From NCBI GenBank assembly GCA_019633425.1, contig WSUB01000044.1, positions 124,001 to 188,000 on the forward strand: a DNA stretch of 64,000 nucleotides, given 5' to 3'. Each line of letters opens with the position of its first letter. Positions within the stretch are counted from its first letter, which is position 1. Below the pieces are notes generated by a model. The model ran no database searches. It saw only the letters and a list, made by a program, of their open reading frames with translations, and was not told where the DNA came from. Made by a program: the position numbers and the translations under genes. Below, one piece after another: positions 36,497 to 47,245 of the stretch. This stretch comes from Tulasnella sp. 424 (taxonomy: Eukaryota; Basidiomycota; Agaricomycetes; Cantharellales; Tulasnellaceae).

Positions 36497-38279
36497 ATGA
36501 CCTCAAAGAACTTCTTTACTCAAGTTCATCTTCTCGTCTGCGTCCATGGCATGTGGGGAGAACCAAGCCATGTTGCAAGACTTGCGGAAATCGTGAAGGA
36601 GACTCATTCGGCACCGGAAGAAGACGGCGTTGAGTTGGATGTGTTGGTTGCAGAGACGAACCGTGACGAGAATACTTATGACGGGATTGATTGGGGTGCG
36701 GAGAGGGTTATCGAAGAGGTGAGGGAAAAAAGGCCCGTTCGGCGATGACGCTCAAGCTCATCCAGCCAATATGCATATACCCTCTTAGATCAAAGCCCGA
36801 ATCGCATCCATCGAAAATTCGGCGGCTATGTCGTCTACAGCTGAGCAGCCGGAACAGCCGCGCCGGAAAGTAACGCGCTTCAGCATCTTCGGTTACAGCC
36901 TCGGCGGACTCGTCTCCCGTTACACCGTTGGGATACTATATGCAACCAAATTCTTTGACGCCGTCAAACCTATCAACTTTGCCACGATCGCTACGCCACA
37001 CATTGGTTTAACCAGATACAGTGGTTCATTCTTATCGAAGATGACTCACGCATTGGGTCCACTTTTGCTCAGTCGAACTGGGAAGCAGTTTTACGCCAAG
37101 GATAAGGATGATTGGGGAGGTGGGCAAGGAAAGCCTTTGGTTGAAGTGATGAGCGAAAAAGGTTGGCTCCGATTATTGTGACTCCGTATGGTTTATTGAC
37201 ATTTGGGGGGTTTTCCACTTCTTTTTACCTTAGATAGCGTTTTTTTCGAGGGACTTTCTCAGTTCAAACACATCATCTTTGTCGGCAACGCGTGAGTGAT
37301 CCACTTGCGTGGCCAATTCATCGCGGAACCCTATTACTGAAGCCCAGCCTATGCAGTATCGACGACCTGACAGTTCCATTTGCCACCGCCTGTGTAGAGC
37401 CCTATGATCCATTTTCTGGACATGTTGAAAGCGGCATCGAAGTGTGAGAAACCTTTTGGCGTTCTCGACCGATCAATCTCTTGTTTGAACATCGTGCTTT
37501 AGTCAGCTTGACGAACAGTACGCACCTATCATCAAATCTTTCAAATATCCCGATACTCTGCCTGTTCTTCCGCCAAGGCGCAGAATGTTCTCCATTACGG
37601 GTCTGAAAGCCTGGTGGAATGCGCCCTCGGGTCTACCGCCTCCTCTTCAAGTACGATTTCCCTTGAACATAGTGGGTTTTCAGTCCGTCAATGGCTATAA
37701 AGATACTGCCTAATCACGCTCCATTGCCCGTAGCTACTATACATTTCACTTCCGATCCTCATACCAACGTTCATCTTGCTCATCATTGGTAATTTTACAT
37801 GGAACTCTCTCAAGTCGAAGAAACGTATCAGGCTCTTGGAGGCGAGAGAAACAGACAACCGCTCAGCGATCGTCAAGTTTGTGAACAACTTGGAGCATCG
37901 AGTCGAAGATGCCGTGGTGGAGATGATGGAAGACGAAAGTACTCAAAATCCATTGGGCGATGTTGAGAAGAATCCCACCACAAGTAGACTTCCCACTTCG
38001 CCGGACCGATCAAAAGCGCGCCGACATTCCGTTACATACCCACCCATCATCCCACCTCCCAACCCAGTACCATCCGCAGTCCAACCAGCTCTAACTCCTC
38101 TCCAACTTCAAATCATCAACAACTTGAATCAACTACCTCGGCTGCGTAAAGCGTTCGTTTGGTTGGATGGATTAAGGAACACTCACGCGACAATCATCTG
38201 CCGTGATTTGCACGCGTTTGAGTTTCATCGAAGAGGGGAAGGTGTGTTGAGGTATTTAGCAGATGGGTTTGAGATGTAG
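36497..38279 (+). CDS. DUF676 lipase/phospholipase, Lpl1-like, membrane-anchored
   Basis: Exons 36497..36718, 36789..37161, 37234..37291, 37357..37443, 37503..37650, 37734..38279; 477 residues. Alpha/beta hydrolase of the DUF676 (ROG1/Lpl1) family: oxyanion motif VHGMWG near the start, nucleophile elbow GYSLGG (Ser 111), acid Asp in AIDDLTVPF, and a late His-rich block (CRDLHAFEFHRRGEGVLRYL). A membrane span, YISLPILIPTFILLIIG, sits before the C-terminal third and is followed by basic residues. Yeast Lpl1 is a lipid-droplet phospholipase; the same place is plausible but unproven. The donor after exon 2 (GTTGGC) is weak. Confidence 0.88.
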
Positions 38280-38780
38280 CAGGCTGAACTTGGGAAGGAG
38301 GGTGCTCAGACTCTGTCGTGAGGCGCGGGTAATGGGCCATTACTACTTGTCTAGGATATTTAATTATTTATGGTACATAATCATCGTAATCTTTCCGCGT
38401 AAACTATATTTATGGGAAACTCGAGAGGATGGCGTTGAACACTTTGATCCCCACTTCATGCCGAAGTCCATGCTGCGTTGCATTGTACGCCACTGGCTCA
38501 AAGGATAATTGGATTGCCAGTGTGGGCTTTGTATTTTCCCCTGTGCGCAAAGATATTGGAAGAGCACATCCAGGCATCATTGGTACAAGGAAGGCTTGAC
38601 ATCGCCGCTCTGAGTTGAGGTAGATTTCCCTTTCGACCTGTAATTTGCATCCCACTGTGAAGGAGCTTGCATATATACCTCTGATCTGAGAAATTTGAAG
38701 CGGAGGATCTCTCATTGTGGTGGTATTGGCGGCGATTCCGGGCGTGGCGATGGAGAGCTTTACGGGCAGAGAGCATAGCC
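38280..38780. other. intergenic after lipase
   Basis: 3' flank of the lipase and 5' end of the first tandem unit. No gene. Confidence 0.45.
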
Positions 38781-38897
38781 ACATTTCCCACAGGTGGGCC
38801 GCGCGGCAACGCCATCGTGTCGCTCTTCTATCTGAGTCTCCTGCCTTTGGACAGCTTTTTCAGCCGATATTATAGGAACGATTGATGAGAGGAGGTC
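38781..38897 (+). promoter_or_regulatory. shared promoter block, PPxY gene A
   Basis: CATTTCCCACAGGTGGGC box, then TCTGAGTC..TTGGACAGC, then TATTATAGG about 45 bp before the ATG. The same order is found before genes B, C and D. Confidence 0.75.
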
Positions 38898-38915
38898 GTG
38901 GTTCCTCCACCCGCA

Positions 38916-39440
38916 ATGCCCCCTCGCTATGCCCTCTTGAACTCCTCTCCCTTTTCAAACCCCGAGCCGCGGGCCGACAGCGTATGGTCACCCGATGCTG
39001 GATGGATTTCCCTCCCTCCCGATCCGCCCGGTTGGCCACCTATTGCGTTCTTTGCTCTGATCGTTGGTGAGTCGTGGATGGTGGCCACCCGTGCAACATG
39101 CAAGGTTGCCCTCAGCCCCCCCCCCCCAAATCAAAGTCTGACTTCTTTTCTTTTCCGCTGTCTAGGATATTTAATTTTTCTGGGAGCCATAATTTTCTTG
39201 GCCATTCACCTTGGCAATAAGTACCGGAAACGGGAGGAAGGCGCCTGTTCGTGCCGCAACCCGGATATCGAAGCGGCAGATGGTTCCGGTTACGAGTTGA
39301 TACAACGGACTAGTTCTGACAGCGACCACGACAATACTAGCTCTCAGCTGGACCTCCCCTCCTCGGCCACCAAAACCCCAGACGAGGGGAGCAACGGGAA
39401 GAGCGACCTGCCGGCACCACCGCCGTACTCGGAGAGGTAA
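38916..39440 (+). CDS. small single-span membrane protein with C-terminal PPxY, A
   Basis: Exons 38916..39066 and 39166..39440; 141 residues. Not a family I recognise. N-terminal ~45 residues are Pro/Ser-rich (SPDAGWISLPPDPPG), then one membrane span formed across the intron (IAFFALIV joined to GYLIFLGAIIFLAIHL), a basic stop-transfer (KYRKRE), CSC, ADGSGYELIQRTSSDSD, an acidic/Ser-rich tail and the last residues PPPYSER. No signal peptide; positive charges after the span predict N-terminus outside, tail in the cytosol. The PPxY at the tail end could bind WW domains of a Nedd4/Rsp5 ubiquitin ligase (inference). First of four tandem copies. Confidence 0.8.
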   Translation: MPPRYALLNSSPFSNPEPRADSVWSPDAGWISLPPDPPGWPPIAFFALIVGESWMVATRATCKVALSPPPPNQSLTSFLFRCLGYLIFLGAIIFLAIHLGNKYRKREEGACSCRNPDIEAADGSGYELIQRTSSDSDHDNTSSQLDLPSSATKTPDEGSNGKSDLPAPPPYSER

Positions 39441-40247
39441 CCTGGGTTGCCAGCCTTCCGGTCCGCGCCTTGTCTCCTCAGAGCTGTATTCACTCTAATG
39501 GATGTAATAATGTGTGATGAGTTAGCGAAGCCGTACGTCGTTCGTCAAAGGGTGACGATGCGTGTTTAGCGGCGTCGACAGGACCTGTGGCCAAGGAAAC
39601 AAATAAACCGGAGACCTCGGCTTTCCTGACCTACCACACCTACGACTACCATCCGACTTACTTAAATGGAACTCCAGTTTACGTCGTTGTTGTCGCGTCC
39701 TTGAAGAGCCACGGCCTTACTTTGTGCAATTCCCCACACCGATGGACAACTGCACAATTAGCATTCACCGAACACACCCATGGTTGGTGAAAATGAACAT
39801 GTTCAGTCCATTTAGGAATACTTGCCAGATATTTTGTATCAAATCCGAACAGACGAGAAAGTTATTTCCTCTGAGGACTTTACCTAAATGTCTCTACTAG
39901 TCTCCAACTCGGCAATGCCGAGCAGTGAGTCCGGGCGGACGTCACAAGCGTACCGCACTGGCAGACTGTTGGTAGGTGATGTGCTTAGAGCCAAAAAGAA
40001 TCATATCCCTGAACCTGTTGCAAATATGTTACGTTCTGCGGGTAACGACCCCTATAGAGGAAAATGGTTATTGTTCAAAGTCCACCATGCCCACGGGGGC
40101 CGCCGGACTCCAAAATATGTTACAGTATGGATATCCTTGACCATGCATAAGCTTTCGTTCAACCCTCACCTGCATATTAGCGGCGATTCCGGGCCGTAGC
40201 GATAGAGAGCTTTACGCTGGGACTCCGTTAGAGGCCAAGAGCATCGC

Positions 40248-40372
40248 CGCATTTCCCACACGTGCCAGTGGGCAGCGCGGCAATGCCAAGACATCCGGTC
40301 GCTCTTCTATCTGGTTCTTCTGCCTTTGGACAGCTTTTCCGGTCGATTCTATAAGAACGATTGATAAGAGGG
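40248..40372 (+). promoter_or_regulatory. shared promoter block, PPxY gene B
   Basis: CATTTCCCACACGTGCC (contains the E-box CACGTG), the conserved CTTTGGACAGCTTTTCC stretch and TATA-like CTATAAGAACG about 45 bp before the ATG. Confidence 0.8.
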
Positions 40373-40393
40373 GGTGGTGGTTCTTCACTCGCA

Positions 40394-40926
40394 ATGCCCC
40401 TTCGCTACGACCTCTTGAACTCCTCTCCCGTTTCAAACCCCGAGCTGCGGGCCGACAGGGTATGGTCACCCGATGCTGGTTGGATTTCCCTCCCTCCGGA
40501 TCCGCCTGGTGGCCCACCTATTGCATTCATCGCTGTCCCCATTGGTGAGTCGTGGATGATGGCCACCCCTGCAACATGCCAGGTTGGCCCCAGTCCCTCC
40601 CCCAAATCAAAGTCTGACATTCTTTTCCTTTCCGCTTTCTAGGCTTTTTAATTCTTATGGGAGCCCTATTTTTCTTAGCCGTTCACTTTCAGAAGAAGTA
40701 CCAGAAACAGGAGGGAGGCACCTGTTCGTGCCACAACCCGGTGGACATCGAAGCAGCGGATGGCTCCGGTTACGAGTTGATACAACGGACTAGTTCTGAC
40801 AGCGACCACGACAGCACTAGCTCCCAGCTGGACCTTTCATCCTCGGCCGCCAAAGCCCCAGACGAGGGGAGTAGCGGGAAGAGCGACGTGCCGGCCCGGG
40901 CCCCACCGCCGTACTCGGAGAGGTAA
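40394..40926 (+). CDS. small single-span membrane protein with C-terminal PPxY, B
   Basis: Exons 40394..40544 and 40643..40926; 144 residues, phase-1 intron at the same place as in A. Closest to A: SPDAGWISLPPDPPG, span GFLILMGALFFLAVHF, KKYQKQE, CSC, ADGSGYELIQRTSSDSD, end PPPYSER. Introns and flanks are also alike. Differences are scattered substitutions plus a short insertion (PARA) before the PY motif. Confidence 0.82.
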
Positions 40927-41760
40927 CCTGCGCTGCTAGCCTTTCGGTCCGCGCCTCGTCTTTTTGACAAAGTATTTACTTTGATATCAATGGATGTAAT
41001 AATGTGTAATGAGTTAGCGAGGCTGTACGTCGTTCGTCGAAGAGTGACGACGCGTGTTTAGCGACGTCGACCTGGGGACGCAGAACCCATGGCCAAATAA
41101 ACCGGAAACCTCGCCTTTCCTGACCTGCCACACCAAAGACTACCACCCGGCTGACTTAGATGGAACCCCAGTTAACGTCGTTGTTGTCACGTGCTTGAAG
41201 CGCCACCGCCTTACTTTGTGCAATTCCCCACACCGATGGACAGCTGCACGATTAGCATTCACCGAACACACCCATGATTGGTGAAAATGAACATGTTCAG
41301 TCCATTTAGGAATACTTGCCAGATATTAAAGTTGAGGATTTTCTTGTTTCTCCGATGGTTGTCGATATTTTGGAAGCGGGATCCATCGCGGGCTCGAGAG
41401 TCGGGGCGATGCATTATTCTTCCCAGTTGCAAGCGGCACGTACGAACGCGCATTTTTTTCTCAGAGATTTGAACGACGAAATCCAACTACCTCCACAGCA
41501 TCCCGCACAGTATAGCAGTCTCGCACTCAGCAATGGAGTCGTAATCGAAATGACTTTGAGAAGGGTCCTCAGTCGAGAAACACCAGATACTCAATCCAGA
41601 TGCATCCCTAACGCGGAGATATGTCGTAATACGGATGTGCCTGACTTTTGCTTAAGCCCTCACTTGTGCACATGCCACCAGCAATTTAAAGCCACTGAGC
41701 GCTTTATGCGGCTGGGTTCCGAGTCAGCCGGGGGTACTCAATTGAAGCTGAGCGCGTCGC
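40927..41760. other. inter-unit spacer B/C
   Basis: 3' flank of unit B. A ~350-bp stretch starting near TGATATCAATGGATGTAAT and running through CCGGAAACCTCG..CACACC to CAGTCCATTTAGGAATAC is repeated behind genes A, B, C and D. No independent gene. Confidence 0.6.
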
Positions 41761-41890
41761 CACATTTCCCACACTTGGGCGGTGTGTGTATCAACGGACA
41801 AGGCTTCCTGTCGACGTCGCTCTTCGATCTGAGCCTTCTGCCCATGCGCAGCTTTTTCGTCGAATATATAACAGCGATTAAGGAGAGAGA
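41761..41890 (+). promoter_or_regulatory. shared promoter block, PPxY gene C
   Basis: CACATTTCCCACACTTGGGC, GAGCCTTCTGCCCATGCGC and TATA box ATATATAAC about 50 bp before the ATG. Confidence 0.78.
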
Positions 41891-41924
41891 AAGATCGTGG
41901 TTCACTCGCTCGCAATCCCTCCTC

Positions 41925-42452
41925 ATGCCCCCTCGCCTTTCTCCTCTTTCAAAGGCCGGCTTGGCCCGCCAGCCGCATCCCAACAGTTATAGTGGTTGGA
42001 GCGGCAATTGGCCCCAAGCTCCCCAGCCACTGGTTGACCCCGTTATGGTGGTCATGATTGTTCTCTACGTTGGTAAGTATTGCAATAGCCACTCTAGGGT
42101 TTCGTTGTCTGACTTTCATTAATCCTTCCCCCCTTTCCCTCTAGTCTTTCTCGGCTTCATAGCTAGCCTCTTTTTGGCCGGCTATCTTAAGTTCAGGCGG
42201 GAGCAACGGGAGGAACGAGAGCGAGGCATCTGTACGTGCGGCGGCCGTCGGGCATTTCCTCAGGACTCGGTGGACGTCGAGGTAGCAAATGGCTCCGGCT
42301 ACACATTGGTACAACGGACCAGTTCCGACAGTGACGACGATGACAATGACTCCCAGCTGGACCTTCCTTTGTCAACTGCTAAGATCTCAGATGAGACGAA
42401 CAGCGGGAGGAGCGACGTGCCGCTGGGCCCACCACCAAGTTACAGCTCGTAG
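41925..42452 (+). CDS. small single-span membrane protein with C-terminal PPxY, C
   Basis: Exons 41925..42072 and 42145..42452; 151 residues. Start MPPRL as in D and MPPR in A. Span MVVMIVLYV joined to VFLGFIASLFLAGYL, then a long basic run (RREQREERER), CTC, ANGSGYTLVQRTSSDSD with extra Asp, and the end GPPPSYSS (PPSY fits PPxY). C and D form one subgroup, A and B the other, consistent with stepwise tandem duplication. Confidence 0.8.
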
Positions 42453-43318
42453 AGATACTCTGGGCTGCTAGCATTTCCGTTTCGCGCTTCTCTCCTCCTC
42501 TGATGTATTTTTTTAATTTGATATCAATGGACTTAATCATGTTGTAATGAGTCAGCGAAGCCGTCCGTCATGAAGAGCAAAGACACACGCGTGTTCGATG
42601 GGCGTCGGCATGGAACCCGTGGCCAAACGAAAAACCGGAGACATCGTCTTTCCTCATCCGCCACACCTACTCCTCCGAGTCCGGCTTCGACTCCACTCCT
42701 ACCGTACGGCCTACTTAAACGAAGCTTCCTTTAACGTCGTCGTCGGGTTCTTGGAGCGCAACGGTCTCGCCTTGTGCATTCCTTGCATTGATGCGATGTC
42801 ACGGTTAGCAGTCGCCGAACACACCAATCACTGGTGAAAACAAACAGCACGTTCAATCCGTTCAGGGACAGTTGGTAGATGTTAAAGTCGATAATCCTCC
42901 ATTGTGATGGTTGTCGAGATTTTGGAAGCCGGATCCGTTGTCGGCAGGAGAGCCGGGACCATGCATTGTTCTTCCCCGATTGCAAGCTGAACGAACGAAC
43001 GCGTATTTTTCTCCCAGAGACTTCAAGGAGGAAGTCAAACTGCCTCCACCGCATCCCTCAGTAGTCTCGCGGTCGACTTGTGAGCCTTGCATGAACGTGC
43101 GTACTGCCGGCTCTTCGCAGTTGATATGCTTAGAGAAAGGTTCTCGATCGGGATACGCTACATTCTTAACCCATATGCATCCCTAACGCGGAGATATGTC
43201 GTAATATAAACGTCCTTGACTTTTGGTTAAGCCCTCAATTGTGCATTAGCCGCCGGCAATTTCAAGCCGCTGAGTGTTTAACGCGGCTGGGTTCCAGCCG
43301 GCGGGAACTCAAGCAACA
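42453..43318. other. inter-unit spacer C/D
   Basis: Same repeated 3' flank type as in the other units; no independent gene. Confidence 0.55.
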
Positions 43319-43440
43319 TCATTTCCCACACGTGGGCGGTGTGGGTATCAACGCCAAGCCATACAGTCGCTCTTCAATCTGAGCCTTCTGTCCATGCGCC
43401 GCGCTTTTGTCAAGTCTATAAAAATGATTAAGGAGAGGTG
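43319..43440 (+). promoter_or_regulatory. shared promoter block, PPxY gene D
   Basis: CATTTCCCACACGTGGGC, here a near-perfect palindrome around CACGTG, then GAGCCTTCTGTCCATGCGC and TATA box TCTATAAAA about 45 bp before the ATG. Confidence 0.82.
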
Positions 43441-43465
43441 GCACCTTCACTCGCAATCCCTCCTC

Positions 43466-43996
43466 ATGCCCCCTCGCCTCTTTGATCTCGCTCCTCTTTC
43501 AAAGGCCGGCCTGGCCGAGCCGCGTGCGGAAAGTGGTCGGCCCCAACTTCCAGAGAGACCGTTTGACCCAATTCTTGCGTTCATGATCGTTGTCCACGTT
43601 GGTGAGTGAATGCATGATCGAGGGCCACCCTTTGCGACATGAAAGGTTGTCTCCGCCCCCCCTTCCTCCTACATCGTTGTCTGACTTTCATGCCTTTCCC
43701 TTTCTGTATAGTCTTTCTCTGTTTCATATGTGGGATCTTCCTGGCCATTTATCTTCAGCGCAGGCGGGAACAACGGGAGCGAGGTACCTGTACGTGCGGT
43801 GGCCGTCCGACTTCTCCTGAGGATTCGGCGGGCATCGAGGCAGCGAATGGCTCCGGCCACACGTTGCTACCACGGACTAGTTCTGATGGGGGGTAACAAT
43901 GGCAATAGCTCTCGGCTGGGGCCTTCTTCGTCAACCACTAAGATGAACAACGGGAAGAACGATGTACCGCTGGGCCCACCGCCTTACAGCTCGTAG
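43466..43996 (+). pseudogene. small single-span membrane protein D, frameshifted
   Basis: Exons 43466..43601 and 43712..; the open frame stops at 43896 (106 residues) just after RTSSD. The missing tail (NNGNSSRLGPSS..., ending GPPPYSS) is intact in the next frame to a stop at 43996. The shift falls in a run of six G (GATGGGGGGTAAC); five would restore the frame. The span (VFLCFICGIFLAIYL), basic run, CTC and NGSGH block are normal. Either a real +1 insertion that removes the PPxY motif, or a sequencing error in a homopolymer. Confidence 0.78.
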
Positions 43997-44898
43997 GGCT
44001 GGCTGCTAGCATTGCGGTCCGCGCTTCTCTCCTCTAAAATATGTTTAATTTGATATCAATGGACTAGTCATGTTGTAATGTTAATAAATTGGCGAGGCTG
44101 TATAATGTTCGTCGAAACGTGGGGGGGACGCGTCGGGGTGATGTCAACCTTGGGAAAGAGAGTAACCTGGAGCCAAATAAACCGGGCGGAGACTCCTTTC
44201 TCGTCTGCCGGCCAGACCAACTTCTACCACTCTGCACAAAGTTAGGAACGTCCCTGCTCTTAAAGCGCTATGGTTTCACTTTGTGCGATCCCTTACACCG
44301 ATGTAGTACACGATTAGCAGCAACCGAACGAGCGCCCCACGGCTGGTGGACACGAACAACACGTTCAGTCCGTTCAGGAAGCTCGGAGTCGACTCTTGCC
44401 GGATTAACGATCATGCAACGGTGTCCTTCTCATTCGTGCCAGATGTATTCTTTAGCGCGGTCTCTCCTTCAAGCCACCGCGACTTTGTTCGCTTCCTGCC
44501 CCGGCTTCTAATTCGCGTCCCATCTCGTCGACAACGCCCCGGAGGCAAGGAAGAATAAAATTTTTCGGAGATATGATGCACTGGAACTGTGATTTTATAC
44601 TTGCGCAGCGCGTTTTGCCTCGGACGGAAGAGGGACGGCAAACGGGATAAAATGATAACCGGATGACCGCCATTGCTTCGGATGGCCGATTTATTGCTGC
44701 CCCACAAGATTGCCAAATATGAGCGCTACGATCCCCAACCCTTTTCGTAGTCTCCACGAGCTCGCACTTGGCCTCGTCTTTTCGACCCTGCACAAATGGC
44801 ACCTATAACATTCCCCGTCCTCTCCGGTTAACTCCTTGTCCGACTCTCCCGTTTCGTCCTCTCCCCCCCTTCCCTTCTCTCTCTCTTTTCTCCCAAAA
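43997..44898. other. spacer after unit D
   Basis: Repeated 3' flank (to about 44400), then the promoter of the oxidoreductase gene with long CT-rich tracts next to its ATG. No gene. Confidence 0.5.
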
Positions 44899-47245
44899 AT
44901 GCACGGCGCGTCGTTCTTTTCCACCGTCGTCCAGATCATCGGACTGCCGCAATGGCTCTCGTTGGGTTTCGACCATCGCCCAGCCGCCGTCCCAGTACTC
45001 GCTCAAGACGCCTGGGCGCACTTCAATTCATCGCTTGGTGGGAGATTACACCTATCTACAGCAACATCGGGGCCGTGTTCTGTCAAGGCAGAACTTCTTA
45101 AAAACTTCTCGTTTGATACTTCGGGGGCGGAAATGGCGAGTCAGGACCAACCTGAACGAGCGGCGTTTGTACTAAAAATGGGTTTCATAGACGCCCTGGG
45201 AGCAATGTCAAGCAACTGCTGTCAAAGGAGGAAATAACGCTTACTACGTAGGGCTCGATCTTCTTAGCTGTCCGTCTGCCTGCTGACCCGTTCTCCACGT
45301 AACCAAGGTTGAGGCGCATGATACCGCCGACATCGTCAAAACTTTCCGCTTCGTCAACCAGACCGGCGTGCCTCTCATCTTGAACAATCTTGACACTGAA
45401 TTCTGCTCATTTCCGTTCCCAAATTCTCTTACCGTACTAACTGAATCGATGACCAACGTACGTCCTCTACTTCAACCTCCCCGACTTCTCAACTTTGCTT
45501 ACGTTCTCATTTTGCCCTGTAGGTCGACTACATTCGCTCTTTCAAGCCTCGCCAATGCTCCACCATCCCTTCAAATCCATCCATTTCCTTCTCTCCCGGT
45601 GCATCATTGAAGAAGATCTACTCTCTAGCTGAGCAAAAAGGCGTCACTGTCGTCGGTCCCTCCATCCGCGCAGGTAGTACGGAGTCGGCAGCGTCATTCC
45701 TTCAAGATACAACTAGCGTTCTTGCCCCCGCGTTCGGCTCAGCCATTGACAACGTGTTGGAATTCGAGGTCGTTACACCTGAAGGAGAGGTTCGGATCGT
45801 AAATTCCTGTTTGGAACCAGATCTATGGCATGCGTTGAGGGTACGAGTACTTCGAGCAGTCGTCGCTGTCGATTGGACTGACGGCATTTATCTGCTCGCT
45901 TAGGGTGGAGGAGTGAATAATTTTGGTCTTGGTGAGTCAGCTTCCTTGTTTTGTTCAGGTCGTCTGAAGGTGCTCATATTCAGCCTCCGTTGGTTCTAGT
46001 TACTCGCGTCACGGTGAAAGCCCACCCTCGAACACCTCTCACCGTCTTTTCCGCCTCAATCAAACCCTCTCAATCAAACGTACAGCGCATGCTTTCAGCC
46101 ATGTCTCAAAACGCTCTCGACCTGGCTAAAGCCGGTTGGGGTGGCTACGCGAGCGCTTCCGGGATCCTTCTGGTCAACCCTAGGTTCGGCGGGAATGTCG
46201 AGAAAGCTGTGGATAGTCTCTTCCCTTTGAAGACTTTGCTTCAGAACATGGACGTGGACGGGCAGGTCGTGGAGGAAAAGTGGACGAGTTTTGAGAGTTA
46301 TGGGAGCTGGCTCGAGTCGGACGAGTATAAAGTCGTCGAGTCGTTTATTCTGGTAAGATCATCCAAAGGACATACCAGCACGAGTGACACGTTGACTCTT
46401 TATCCGCTTGTCTGGGGCAGCCTCCATCGACAGACCACCCCATTTCATCTCGTCTCATTACAGACTCGCTCTTCGACGACGCCTACGGGAAAGAAGACCT
46501 CGTCAAGGCTATCGTAACCCCAATTCAACAAGTCGACTCCTGGCTCATTTCATTCAACCTACCATACGGCTATCAACCTCGAGAAGGCAAAATCGGTACC
46601 TCGTTCACTCCGGCGTTCTACAGGTCTCCTTGGATGGTGTATTTTGTCAGCTCTCTCCAGCCCGGGATGAAGAAAGAGGACCGATTGGTATGCCATTCCG
46701 TTTTTCCATCCCATAAACTATGATCTCACGGACTTTGCTTAGATCAAATACAGCGCTGTCGCCAAGGCAAATAACTTCCTCCGATACCTGACACCTGGTT
46801 CAGGGGTGTACTCGGAGCAAGCTGATTTGTCAGAGCCGAACCACGAAGGTATGTAGTTCCTTTTCGCCGGGAAATGACGCGGGTGCTTACAAAGGGGCTG
46901 CAGACGCCTTTTGGGGCGCCGATAACTACAAGTCCCTCTTGGCGGCCAAGCGAAAATAGTAAGCATCACTCCGTCCCCTCTCCTCATCGTACTCATAACT
47001 TAGTACCTTTGACCATCCCCCCTTAACGATCAGCGATCCACGAAACGTACTCAGCACTTGGCAATCTGGTGAGTCTTATCCTGAACTTCCGACCTTTCTC
47101 TTGTCCATCGGTCCAACCAACTGATTTCTTTCTCGCTCCGTTCGTACGTATAGTTGGATGGAAAGGCCCCTCGTCGGATCCCCGATTTACCTGCTATACG
47201 CCGGCTAAGCTCCAAGAGGTCCGATGCGACAGGCACTGTCGATGA
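44899..47245 (+). CDS. berberine-bridge/FAD-linked oxidoreductase homologue lacking FAD motifs
   Basis: Proposed exons 44899..45081, 45191..45247, 45308..45457, 45523..45840, 45904..45931, 46000..46352, 46421..46687, 46743..46848, 46904..46958, 47034..47068, 47154..47245; 547 residues, every join in phase. Family blocks: VEAHDTADIVKTF, PNSLTVLTESM, FSPGASLKKIYSLAE, IDNVLEFEVVTPEGE, NNFGLVTRVTVKAHP, and the C-terminal DAFWGADNYKSLLA..KYDPRNVL. But the FAD-attaching TGHD is replaced by LDTE, and the second motif GGGHS by QDTTS. The first intron (109 bp) is chosen to solve a frame change near 45190; if wrong, the gene is frameshifted. Pseudoenzyme or pseudogene. Confidence 0.72.

Noticed and set aside
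39587..39790. ORFs in the repeated 3' flanks of the PPxY units (also 41054 and 42598)
   Set aside because: Repeated at DNA level, but reading frames are not consistently conserved between units; treated as untranslated flank.
40000..41300. Transposon as the cause of the 1.5-kb tandem units
   Set aside because: No terminal inverted repeats, target-site duplications or transposase; units are head-to-tail gene duplications.
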